IMG/VR virus record: IMGVR_UViG_3300032322_000756
Location: 1 to 28,757 of that record
Origin: a virus
Direction: 5' to 3' (one strand)
DNA length: 28,757 bases
A program made the position numbers and the translations under genes. The notes under the pieces were generated by a model, which saw only the letters and a program-made list of their open reading frames with translations, searched no databases and was not told the DNA's origin. Shown piece by piece: positions 18,258 to 24,804 of this stretch (its first letter is position 1; each line of letters starts with the position of its first letter).

Positions 18258-18485
18258 TCACACTATTCTCCAAATGCGAAGTCCTAGCTTTCCTGCCTCA
18301 ATTCTCCCCTTAAATTCCACCCGCCAACCTTTCTCTCTCGCAACCCGCTTTACTTGTATTTTTAGCTTGTGCAGGTTGATGGCAGGGACAAACACCGACA
18401 TGCCTACTTCCCATTTGTCGTAAGGGATTTTAATTTCTACCCCATCAGGGTTAATCGGCGGCAGTGGCTTGTGCGGGGTCCACAT
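18258..18485 (-). CDS. Small conserved phage protein, function unknown
   Basis: This 75-residue basic protein is last in the leftward operon and overlaps the 3' end of the primase-helicase gene by 35 bases. It has a central IPYDKWEVGMSVFVPAINL segment (20-38), a short basic helix (41-54) and a C-terminal RIEAGKLGLRIWRI strand (61-74). An IP-x-VGxSFFVP opening with a (G)xR(V/I)WR ending recurs in small phage proteins beside replication genes; I know no assigned activity. The ATG has only a weak upstream purine run, so translation probably depends on coupling to the upstream gene. The terminator at 18174-18199 lies about 60 bases downstream. Confidence 0.68.
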   Translation of the reverse strand: MWTPHKPLPPINPDGVEIKIPYDKWEVGMSVFVPAINLHKLKIQVKRVAREKGWRVEFKGRIEAGKLGLRIWRIV

Positions 18486-21300
18486 CCGTTAATCCGTCCA
18501 TGTTGTAAAGCACAATAGCGTTGGTCGGTGGGATGTTCATACGGGTGCCTTTTGCCATACGCTTACTCTTGATTTCTGCTCTAGCTTTGCTTTTCACCAA
18601 AGACTTAATAAATGGTTCGTACACAATCGAGTGCTTACCACACCACTCCCGAAACGAATCAACCGCAATGTATAAAGTTTTTAGGTCGTATTCGTAACGC
18701 AGCTTTAGCGCCATGCGCGGTGTACTATCTGGCATGACAATCTGCTCAAGCAGTTCGTTCTTATCTTTTCTTGCGTCCTCGGTGCTACGAATAGATAACG
18801 TGTTTGAAAAGTTCTCTGCCCAATACCGACCAACAACTTCAAGCGGATCAACTCTAGCTTCGGCAATTGCAGTGGTTGCTTCTTTAAGTATCCCGACAAG
18901 CCACTTAAAAACACTAGGTACGTCCCAATCAATCAAACCAATCTTCTTAGCAATGATGAGACCTGTAATCGCAGAAGCACACCCCGCTGAGTAGAATCGG
19001 TCCTCAAAAGAAAGCTCTGCTTCTTTGTCTAGCTTCAACCTGACTTGATTCCATAGTTCCTCGGTTGCTTCTAAATTACGCATGATCCACTGTAAGTAGG
19101 GAATGTGTGCATGGCCGTAATTCGACAAAATATTTTTTGCCAACTCATCCGTATCTTCTTTGGCAAGCTTTACCCCACGCACGGCTTCAATCTCAAGCAA
19201 CCTTCGCATCTCTGCATTGGGCAGTTGTTTCTCCATCCTTACCTTGTCTGACAGCTTGACGTTACCTGTCGATACAGCAATCGTGCTCCAAGGCATACCA
19301 CGCCAACGTTCTTTGTTACTGCTGCCTTCCATGCGTGATCGCTGCAAACCATTCGGGATCGCATACATATAATTACTAGATTCTTCAGACCCGATGTTTG
19401 TCATCTCATCAAACCACATGCAGATGTTTTTAAATACCTCGGTTCGTGCAAAGCGTGTTGCATGGGAGTCGTCCCGCTTCATCATCAAAAGACTTGGGTC
19501 GCCCCAGATTGACGCCCCTGCAAGCATGGCTGTCGTTTTCCCATAACCAGATAACGCACTCCAGATATGAACACCGAGTCCACGAACTGCCGAGAAATCC
19601 ATGAAGGGTGCACCGAATCCACAACCTATAACAAACTTGTGTAGCTCCGTATTAGGTTTGTCGCTAAAGAACTTCATGTTTTCTTTCCAAGCATCTAGCG
19701 TACCCACCTGAGTAAAGTAATGTATGTACTCTAAGGTCTTGCTTGATGGTGGGCTGTGCTCAATCCCTGCGGGGAAAAACTCTTTGTTCCCTACAACAAA
19801 ACTTTGTCTGACTTCATCTTTCTTAACCCATCCAAACTGTAAATGTGTCACTCCTGATTTCTCCTGAAATTGCAGGTAGTTAACCCACGCAACGACATAA
19901 CTTTTAAGCTCGTCAATTTTGTGGACGACGATACCTTGTTCTGCTAATGATTTACGTAGTTCTTCTGAAGATGTTGCAGCTTTGTTAGACAGCGTAAACT
20001 CCCGCACACCATCTTTGGGCATGTGTAAACGAAACACCAAACATTCGCCTAACGTTGCATCCATCAAGCGTTTTACGATATAAAAGTCATTGTGGTAAAC
20101 CGGCTTTTCTGTTTCAACTTGTGAACCGTCTACTGCTTTTCTTGAATCTTTCTTGAACACCCCACCATTACGTCCACGGAAATAAGGTGGTGGGTATTTG
20201 GGTATGACGTACTGCTGTTCATACCCCTCAGTTAGTCCGGTCGGTCTATCAATAACAATGCTTTCTTCCTCTTCTGAGGATTCAGCAATCGTGCGCCCTA
20301 ATGAAATGGGTGAGCGGATAACGCCTCGATGGACGCAGCCTTCGCACTTACCGGGGTTGTATCTTTCAAAGGTGTCGCATAAGTATGGGCCTTTGATTTG
20401 TGCGGCTTTCTCCTCGGTTTCTTCTGGGGTGTACTCTGGATGTTTTCTTGATACAGCATGTATAGCTTTTTCAGATTCTTCAGTAAACGCAGCAATAGAT
20501 AAAGCAGCTCGCCACTTTGGTTCTGTCATCGTAGCTTGGTTTTGTATAAGGTCTGCTAGTTGGTTGCATCCAACCCCCTCGTTAGTTTTTTGTAGGATTA
20601 TCTTGAAGCTGCTTGTGTAACTGCCAAGGATTGCTTGCGATACAGGGTCGGCTTCCCGCCGCACATACATTTGCTTTTCTCTTATTTCTTCACCAATAGC
20701 GGTTTGATAAAAAGAAAAAGGCTTTGGGGTGCACTTGTCACTGATGAGTACAACAGGGCGTGGCTCGCTTTTGAAATGCAGTGTTCCCGGTATGCGAAGA
20801 ACCGAAGCCGCGTTACAAGTTATAGATTCGTCAACTTGGAAATTGTTTTCACGTAATAAGGTGTCTAACTTCCATGCAACTTTCTGCCAATCTGCCTTGG
20901 ATACTTCTTCGGTGAAAGGCCAGTAAACATGTATGCCACGACCACTGCTTGTCATAAGCGGGCGCGGTAAGTTATATTTTTTACAGAAGGAAATTAAGGC
21001 GCGTAGCCCATCTTCACGAGTGAGGTAGGGCTTTCCTTCCCCACAATCAATATCAAGAAAAAGCGATCTAAGATAAAACGCATCATTGGCCTTGCGTGTG
21101 CCCTTTACTGCGAATGTGGCTAGTGCGAAGTACGCATCCCAACCATCTTCTTTAGCTTCGTCGCCTCGTGCAATAAGTCCTAAAAGTGTGTCGTGATAAG
21201 TTTGTTTATATGGTCCTTGCTTCTTCAACCCCTTCGATGTATATGCAACATAAATCCCCTGTGTAGGCAATACTGTCTGTAAAAATTGTAGTGTGTCCAT
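18451..21300 (-). CDS. AEP-type primase fused to a DUF927-like helicase
   Basis: This 949-residue bifunctional replication protein has an N-terminal archaeo-eukaryotic primase domain. FLDIDCGEG supplies the DxD metal pair (Asp83, Asp85), SSGRGIHVYW the SxH-type nucleotide motif (Ser119/His124), and VDES with VLRIPGT the third motif (Asp157). A Cys cluster at 308-322 (CDTFERYNPGKCEGC) looks like a zinc site. The C-terminal half is an NTPase: Walker A SGYGKTT (584-590), Walker B ICMWFDEM (Asp631/Glu632) and sensor-like AVSTGN (675-680), as in DUF927-type phage helicases. It would prime and unwind DNA for the family A polymerase encoded in the same module. Ribosome site GGAGG lies 8 bases before the ATG. 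The 98-base leader is structured and may regulate expression. Confidence 0.88.
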   Translation of the reverse strand: MDTLQFLQTVLPTQGIYVAYTSKGLKKQGPYKQTYHDTLLGLIARGDEAKEDGWDAYFALATFAVKGTRKANDAFYLRSLFLDIDCGEGKPYLTREDGLRALISFCKKYNLPRPLMTSSGRGIHVYWPFTEEVSKADWQKVAWKLDTLLRENNFQVDESITCNAASVLRIPGTLHFKSEPRPVVLISDKCTPKPFSFYQTAIGEEIREKQMYVRREADPVSQAILGSYTSSFKIILQKTNEGVGCNQLADLIQNQATMTEPKWRAALSIAAFTEESEKAIHAVSRKHPEYTPEETEEKAAQIKGPYLCDTFERYNPGKCEGCVHRGVIRSPISLGRTIAESSEEEESIVIDRPTGLTEGYEQQYVIPKYPPPYFRGRNGGVFKKDSRKAVDGSQVETEKPVYHNDFYIVKRLMDATLGECLVFRLHMPKDGVREFTLSNKAATSSEELRKSLAEQGIVVHKIDELKSYVVAWVNYLQFQEKSGVTHLQFGWVKKDEVRQSFVVGNKEFFPAGIEHSPPSSKTLEYIHYFTQVGTLDAWKENMKFFSDKPNTELHKFVIGCGFGAPFMDFSAVRGLGVHIWSALSGYGKTTAMLAGASIWGDPSLLMMKRDDSHATRFARTEVFKNICMWFDEMTNIGSEESSNYMYAIPNGLQRSRMEGSSNKERWRGMPWSTIAVSTGNVKLSDKVRMEKQLPNAEMRRLLEIEAVRGVKLAKEDTDELAKNILSNYGHAHIPYLQWIMRNLEATEELWNQVRLKLDKEAELSFEDRFYSAGCASAITGLIIAKKIGLIDWDVPSVFKWLVGILKEATTAIAEARVDPLEVVGRYWAENFSNTLSIRSTEDARKDKNELLEQIVMPDSTPRMALKLRYEYDLKTLYIAVDSFREWCGKHSIVYEPFIKSLVKSKARAEIKSKRMAKGTRMNIPPTNAIVLYNMDGLTDVDPAQATAAD

Positions 21301-21311
21301 AGCCGCTTCCT

Positions 21312-21382
21312 CCGCAGAAAAAATAGGGCGACGGGGGTTCCCTGCGGCGCGAAACCCTTTCGATCCGTCAATCTAGTCGCCC
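21312..21382 (-). promoter_or_regulatory. Structured leader upstream of primase-helicase: candidate attenuator
   Basis: Read on the - strand, GGGCGAC (21382-21376) pairs with GTCGCCC (21332-21326). The stem encloses a GGGTT/AACCC helix and is followed by TATTTTTT (21325-21318), a terminator-like layout with a long loop. A competing 6-bp pairing, CCGCAG (21347-21342) with CTGCGG (21317-21312), would span the U-run and end directly against the GGAGG ribosome site. The two foldings exclude each other only in part, by topology. A terminator/antiterminator or translational switch is inference. Confidence 0.5.
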
Positions 21383-21398
21383 GTAGCTTGTTGCCTAC

Positions 21399-22211
21399 TT
21401 AGTCGTCAAATTCGTCGAGTAGGTCTGCTAGTTTAGTCTCTGGCTCGGCTTTTTTCGAGACTACGGTAGGCTCCACTGCTGGAGTGGGTAATGCCTTCAC
21501 AGTGTCTGTTTGGGACACAGTAAGCGTAACTGCCGATAAAGCTTCGGGGCTATCCTTAGCTTTCTGCACCATTTCAAACTCTTGCTCTGAGATGGGGCGC
21601 ACAGGCTTGAAAGTAAGTTTTGGTGTGGAACTATTGGTATCAAAGCGCATCTCAGTAACCACCCCCGTGATAGGCGCACGATGCGCTGCGAGGTGTTTGG
21701 CATAGGCTTGCAAAGGTAGCTTGCCGTTTTCTCCGTCACCAAAAATACTGGTAGCAGGAAGTGCCAACTGATATACAAACCCATTAGGCTCGTTCTCAGG
21801 AATCACTGCCAAGCGGCGTTGGAAACGACATGCACGGCTATCCCCTTGTCCAGAACCCTTAGCGTTCTGGGGGCAGTCCATACACTTGCTTGCCTGACGA
21901 TTCTTGGCTTTTACATCGGGCGTAATACCGTCATTAGACCAACAATCGGGCGACGAAACCTGCCCCTTTACGTAAGTTCCTGAGTAGAAAATACGGCTGT
22001 TGTTCTGCGCGGCTTTGACGATGATGACGTTCATGGCGCGGTCTTCGTTAACTGCGATTTCCTTACCACCAACTAACATGCGAAACACGCCGCCCTCGAT
22101 AGAGATACGCTTGGCACCACCGCTACCACCTGCCAAAGCTTCGGTTGTTTCGTCTTGCATACCCTTGAGGTACGCGGGGAGTCCACCTTTAAACAACGCT
22201 AATTCAGACAT
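21399..22211 (-). CDS. Putative single-strand-DNA-binding protein with zinc ribbon and acidic tail
   Basis: The 270-residue product has an N-terminal flexible start, a beta-rich core (residues 35-80) and a Cys4 set (Cys90, Cys110, Cys113, Cys128) likely to bind zinc. A second beta/helix part spans 130-215. A Pro/Glu linker then ends in the acidic tail LADLLDEFDD (261-270). A core plus acidic C-terminus is the layout of phage SSBs such as T7 gp2.5, and zinc within the core recalls T4 gp32. The position between an HTH gene and the primase-helicase fits a replisome single-strand binder. I found no direct OB-fold signature by eye, so the call is inference from layout. A strong ribosome site (AAGGAG) precedes the ATG. 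Confidence 0.6.
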   Translation of the reverse strand: MSELALFKGGLPAYLKGMQDETTEALAGGSGGAKRISIEGGVFRMLVGGKEIAVNEDRAMNVIIVKAAQNNSRIFYSGTYVKGQVSSPDCWSNDGITPDVKAKNRQASKCMDCPQNAKGSGQGDSRACRFQRRLAVIPENEPNGFVYQLALPATSIFGDGENGKLPLQAYAKHLAAHRAPITGVVTEMRFDTNSSTPKLTFKPVRPISEQEFEMVQKAKDSPEALSAVTLTVSQTDTVKALPTPAVEPTVVSKKAEPETKLADLLDEFDD

Positions 22212-22221
22212 TTATTTCTCC

Positions 22222-22473
22222 TTACAGGTCTTTGTCTGGGTTAAGGTCAAGTTCTAACTGCCGGGGGTCTTTCTGTTGCTCTTGCTTTTCTTTGTTCTCG
22301 CTGTACGTCTTTAATGCTGCATCTACTGCGGACAACTTAAACCGATAAACGTTTGCAATTTTTAGCGTAGGGATGATGTCGTTCCGCATCCAAGCCCGAA
22401 CGGTTGATATTGAAACTGAGTAATGTTTTGCAACATCCTCAATCGTTACGTACCTCTCTTCGACAACTTCCAT
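22222..22473 (-). CDS. Excisionase/MerR-like helix-turn-helix protein
   Basis: This 83-residue protein opens with a winged HTH of the excisionase/HTH_17 type: YVTIEDVAKHYSVSISTVRAWMRNDIIP (residues 8-35), followed by the wing (KIANVYRFKLSAVD). Such proteins bind and bend DNA, as excisionases or small regulators. The C-terminal tail is a charged helix ending QLELDL at 72-77. I chose the ATG at 22473 because it follows AGGAG by 6 bases and overlaps the upstream stop (TGATG); the TTG one codon earlier is worse placed. It is the second gene of the sub-operon behind the 22.9-kb promoter and is a candidate autoregulator of the palindrome there. No integrase gene is seen in the window. Confidence 0.78.
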   Translation of the reverse strand: MEVVEERYVTIEDVAKHYSVSISTVRAWMRNDIIPTLKIANVYRFKLSAVDAALKTYSENKEKQEQQKDPRQLELDLNPDKDL

Positions 22474-22886
22474 CAATTTCTCCTGTTACGTTGAACGGTT
22501 ACGGAATATTCGCTGTCCACATTCAACCCCGGTGGCAGCAAGTCGGGGTTACCTTCTAAAAATTCTTTAAGGTTTGTTTGATGAACCCGCTTCTCCAGCA
22601 CATGCGGGATTTCATGCTCCAAGATGAAGCCGTAAAACGCTTCCCAGTTATCAGTCCAGTACCGCTTACTGGTAGTGCGGTAAACCAGACCCTCAGAGGT
22701 GCGTAAGCTTTCTACGTTAGCCGACTTCATTTGGTCGAGTAGTGCGTTTTTTACAAGGCGCATTTTTTCACTGAGCTTCTCGTACTCGGTGTCGTATGTC
22801 CTTGTTAGCTCTTCTCGTTTTTCCCGCATCTTGATGTAAATGCGGACTAATTTATCGATGGAAACACCATCCTCAGATTCGGTCAT
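22473..22886 (-). CDS. Conserved coiled-coil phage protein, function unknown
   Basis: The 137-residue protein has a long charged helix (about 10-55, RIYIKMREKREELTRTYDTEY) and a small domain with EGLVYRTTSKRYWTDNWEAFYGFI, then LEKRVHQTNLKEFLE and a final LPPGLNVDSEYSVTVQRN. This combination (coiled coil, TxxGxxYRTT, W-D-AF, PPG-(I/L)NV) is common in phage replication regions and carries no function I know. I use the ATG at 22886, 6 bases after GGAG. A TTG 57 bases upstream would also keep the frame open, but it is the -35 box of a strong promoter. The transcript probably starts between them. It is the first gene of the sub-operon and couples to the HTH gene (TGATG). Confidence 0.72.
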   Translation of the reverse strand: MTESEDGVSIDKLVRIYIKMREKREELTRTYDTEYEKLSEKMRLVKNALLDQMKSANVESLRTSEGLVYRTTSKRYWTDNWEAFYGFILEHEIPHVLEKRVHQTNLKEFLEGNPDLLPPGLNVDSEYSVTVQRNRRN

Positions 22887-22907
22887 CATACTCTCCGTTG
22901 GTTGTTG

Positions 22908-22926
22908 TGCCACTAATATAGTGGCA
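22908..22926. promoter_or_regulatory. Operator candidate: perfect 19-bp palindrome over the -10 box
   Basis: TGCCACTAATATAGTGGCA has two 8-base arms that are exact reverse complements around a 3-base centre. It covers the -10 hexamer and expected start site of the leftward promoter at 22915-22943, the place where a dimeric repressor would block polymerase. The binding protein is unknown; the neighbouring HTH protein or the winged-helix protein near 28.1 kb are candidates. Confidence 0.75.
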
Positions 22927-22943
22927 TCAGATGTTTTTGTCAA
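22915..22943 (-). promoter_or_regulatory. Sigma70-type promoter for the SSB/primase sub-operon
   Basis: On the - strand a perfect TTGACA (22943-22938), a 17-base spacer and TATATT (22920-22915; one mismatch from TATAAT) form a near-consensus promoter. The expected start is near 22908, about 22 bases ahead of the ATG at 22886 and just upstream of its ribosome site. The -35 box lies in the last codons of the SNF2 helicase gene and the helicase stop lies in the spacer. This promoter can uncouple the SSB, HTH and primase-helicase genes from the upstream polymerase operon. Confidence 0.85.
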
Positions 22944-24486
22944 GCACTTCTTTGTACAACGCTACAAGCTGTGTGTGAGCGTTAATTTTACTATCAAGAA
23001 GTTGGTATATATGCCTTTCCGCATTACTACCTACCAATCTTACTACAGTAACCTTGTTGACCTGTCCCGCCCTGTGTGCACGAGCGTTAGCCTGTGCGTA
23101 GATCTCCATCGAAGGGGTTGGCCCCCACCAGATGATTGTGTCAGCGGCAGTGAGTGTAACCCCGTGTGCAGCAGCTTGAGGCTGCACGATCAACATCTTT
23201 ATGTTGTTGGTGGTCTGGAAGTCATTAAAAATTCTGGTGCGGTTGGCTACCGATACATCCCCGTCAATAACTTCAACGGGTACACCATCTTGGGTGAGAC
23301 GTTCGCGCAGTACTTCAATCGTATGTTTGAACGGCACAAAAAGAATGACTTTGTTGTTGGTTTCTTCAACAACCTCGCACAGCACCGTGTATCTGTTTTT
23401 TATATCAAATACAACTGTTTCACCAGAGTCGGTGTAGGCTGCACCGCATGAGATTTGTAGCAGTTTGTTTAGGCCAACAGCCGCGTTAACTGCGGTAATT
23501 TCTTCCCCCGCTGCGTTAACAATCATCTGCTTTCTAAGCGTTTCGTAATATTTATTTTGCTGCGGGGTAAGCGCAACTGTTCTTGTGGTGTACACAATAT
23601 CAGGCAGGTCTAAGCACTCCTTCTTTGTGAACCTGATGGCAGGTTGCATGACTCGGTACACCGTGTCGGTTGCGTTGTCTTTTGGCTCCCACCTGTATCG
23701 TGATAATTGATACATCACCATGTCTTTGTAAGCAGCAAAGATTTTTGGTACACCTGCGGGGTTAACTAATTTACCTAGCGCATAAGCATCGAGTGGTGAC
23801 TGTGCCGCAGGGGTTCCTGTCAACATCCATAACCACGTTTCAGGTTTTAGTAGTTTGTATAACGTTCTCCATCTTTTAGTGCTGATGTTCTTATAAGCGT
23901 TAGCTTCGTCAATAACGATGAGGTCAAACTTGGCGTTAGCAATTTCAGCTTCTACTATGTTCACCCCATCATAGTTAATGATTACAAATTCTGCATCGCT
24001 TTCAATGATCTCCTTGCGCTTTTCTGCCGAGCCATAGGCGATGTCAACACTGCGGTGCATAGCAAACTTAAACAAATCCGCTCGCCACGCCGAGTCCATG
24101 ATTGATAGTGGGCAGATGACAAGAACACGTTTAATTTTGCCTACGCGCATCAAGTAATCCGCAGCCCAAATAACTGATCCGGTCTTGCCCGTGCCTTGCT
24201 CGTTTAAACAAAACGCACGTTTGTGCACCGTCAAGAAAGATGCCGTGGTCTTTTGGTGATCGAAGGGTTTGTGCATCCCACGCCAATCGTAGTCCCGCAG
24301 GATGGGCGAAGGTACGTTCTTGATCTTCAGGTTGCCTAGCACTTGTACTTCATCAAGCCCCCACTTCACTAGAACTTGGGTTGAGCTATCTTGCTTGCCA
24401 ACGATGCGGCTAGCAGGTATGTGTGCTGTGACAACCTGTGGGTTTTTTAAGCGTAATAGTAACGCCTTGTTTTCAATGATTTCCAT
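22927..24486 (-). CDS. SNF2-family DNA helicase/translocase (SF2)
   Basis: The 519-residue protein carries the full helicase set: motif I NEQGTGKT (95-102), motif II VIDEANAYKN (191-200), motif III LTGTPAA (222-228), motif V region QPQAAAHGVTLTAADTIIWW, and motif VI QANARAHRAGQ (465-475). The pattern of motif VI and the spacing to motif V are those of the SNF2 group, short phage form without extra domains. Motif II reads DEAN where most members have DEAH or DEGH. It would move on or remodel double-stranded DNA in replication or recombination. It follows the nuclease and HNH-like genes, with GGAG 5 bases before the ATG. Its 3' end hosts a promoter for the downstream genes. Confidence 0.9.
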   Translation of the reverse strand: MEIIENKALLLRLKNPQVVTAHIPASRIVGKQDSSTQVLVKWGLDEVQVLGNLKIKNVPSPILRDYDWRGMHKPFDHQKTTASFLTVHKRAFCLNEQGTGKTGSVIWAADYLMRVGKIKRVLVICPLSIMDSAWRADLFKFAMHRSVDIAYGSAEKRKEIIESDAEFVIINYDGVNIVEAEIANAKFDLIVIDEANAYKNISTKRWRTLYKLLKPETWLWMLTGTPAAQSPLDAYALGKLVNPAGVPKIFAAYKDMVMYQLSRYRWEPKDNATDTVYRVMQPAIRFTKKECLDLPDIVYTTRTVALTPQQNKYYETLRKQMIVNAAGEEITAVNAAVGLNKLLQISCGAAYTDSGETVVFDIKNRYTVLCEVVEETNNKVILFVPFKHTIEVLRERLTQDGVPVEVIDGDVSVANRTRIFNDFQTTNNIKMLIVQPQAAAHGVTLTAADTIIWWGPTPSMEIYAQANARAHRAGQVNKVTVVRLVGSNAERHIYQLLDSKINAHTQLVALYKEVLDKNI

Positions 24487-24498
24487 CTACTCTCCATA

Positions 24499-24804
24499 TT
24501 ATTTTTCACGCTTACTTGTTTCAGATACAAGGGCGCTTTTCCCGTTTCTACGAAATGATCTATTCTTTGACTTGTCCTGAATAAAATAACCGTCTTTGTT
24601 TGAACCTCCATTACTGAGTGCCTTGCGGTGGGCTACGTCTTTGCCCTCGCGTCTATCGGCTTTACCGTCGTTGTCTTTGTCTACACCCGTCTTATCAATA
24701 GCACGGCGAGCACGTTGGCGTTCAAGCTTTGCAGGGATGTCTCCCCTAGCAAGCTGTTGTTGGTATTCTTTTTTATAGGGGCGGGGTTTGTTGACGTAAG
24801 GCAT
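24499..24804 (-). CDS. Small HNH-like protein with EF-hand-like loop
   Basis: This 101-residue basic protein begins MPYVNKPRPY, and its ATG shares a base with the stop of the nuclease gene (TAATG) behind a GGAAG site. An open extension upstream exists but overlaps the nuclease gene fully. A helix (residues 10-38) leads to DKDNDGKADRRE (42-53), which fits the 12-residue EF-hand calcium-loop pattern. Then comes DVAHRKALSNGGSN (56-69) and SKNRSFRRN (79-87), which resemble the His and Asn parts of an HNH core (His59, Asn65/69, Asn81). Whether it cuts DNA is uncertain, as the usual Cys metal pairs are absent. The site between a Cas4-like nuclease and a SNF2 helicase suggests a DNA-processing role. 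Confidence 0.6.
   Translation of the reverse strand: MPYVNKPRPYKKEYQQQLARGDIPAKLERQRARRAIDKTGVDKDNDGKADRREGKDVAHRKALSNGGSNKDGYFIQDKSKNRSFRRNGKSALVSETSKREK

Noticed and set aside
21326-21382. tRNA or tRNA-like gene suggested by a 7-bp GGGCGAC/GTCGCCC acceptor-like stem
   Set aside because: The enclosed length is only 57 bases and there is no T-loop TTC or anticodon-arm pattern in either direction.
22887-22943. TTG-start N-terminal extension (19 residues) of the coiled-coil protein
   Set aside because: The TTG is the first triplet of a perfect -35 box, and the ATG at 22886 has a well-placed GGAG, so the extension would lie upstream of the likely transcript start.
22840-23451. 203-aa + strand frame opposite the helicase 3' end
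   Set aside because: It is a mirror of the SNF2 gene with Cys/Tyr-rich product and no motif; the helicase motifs fix the true strand.
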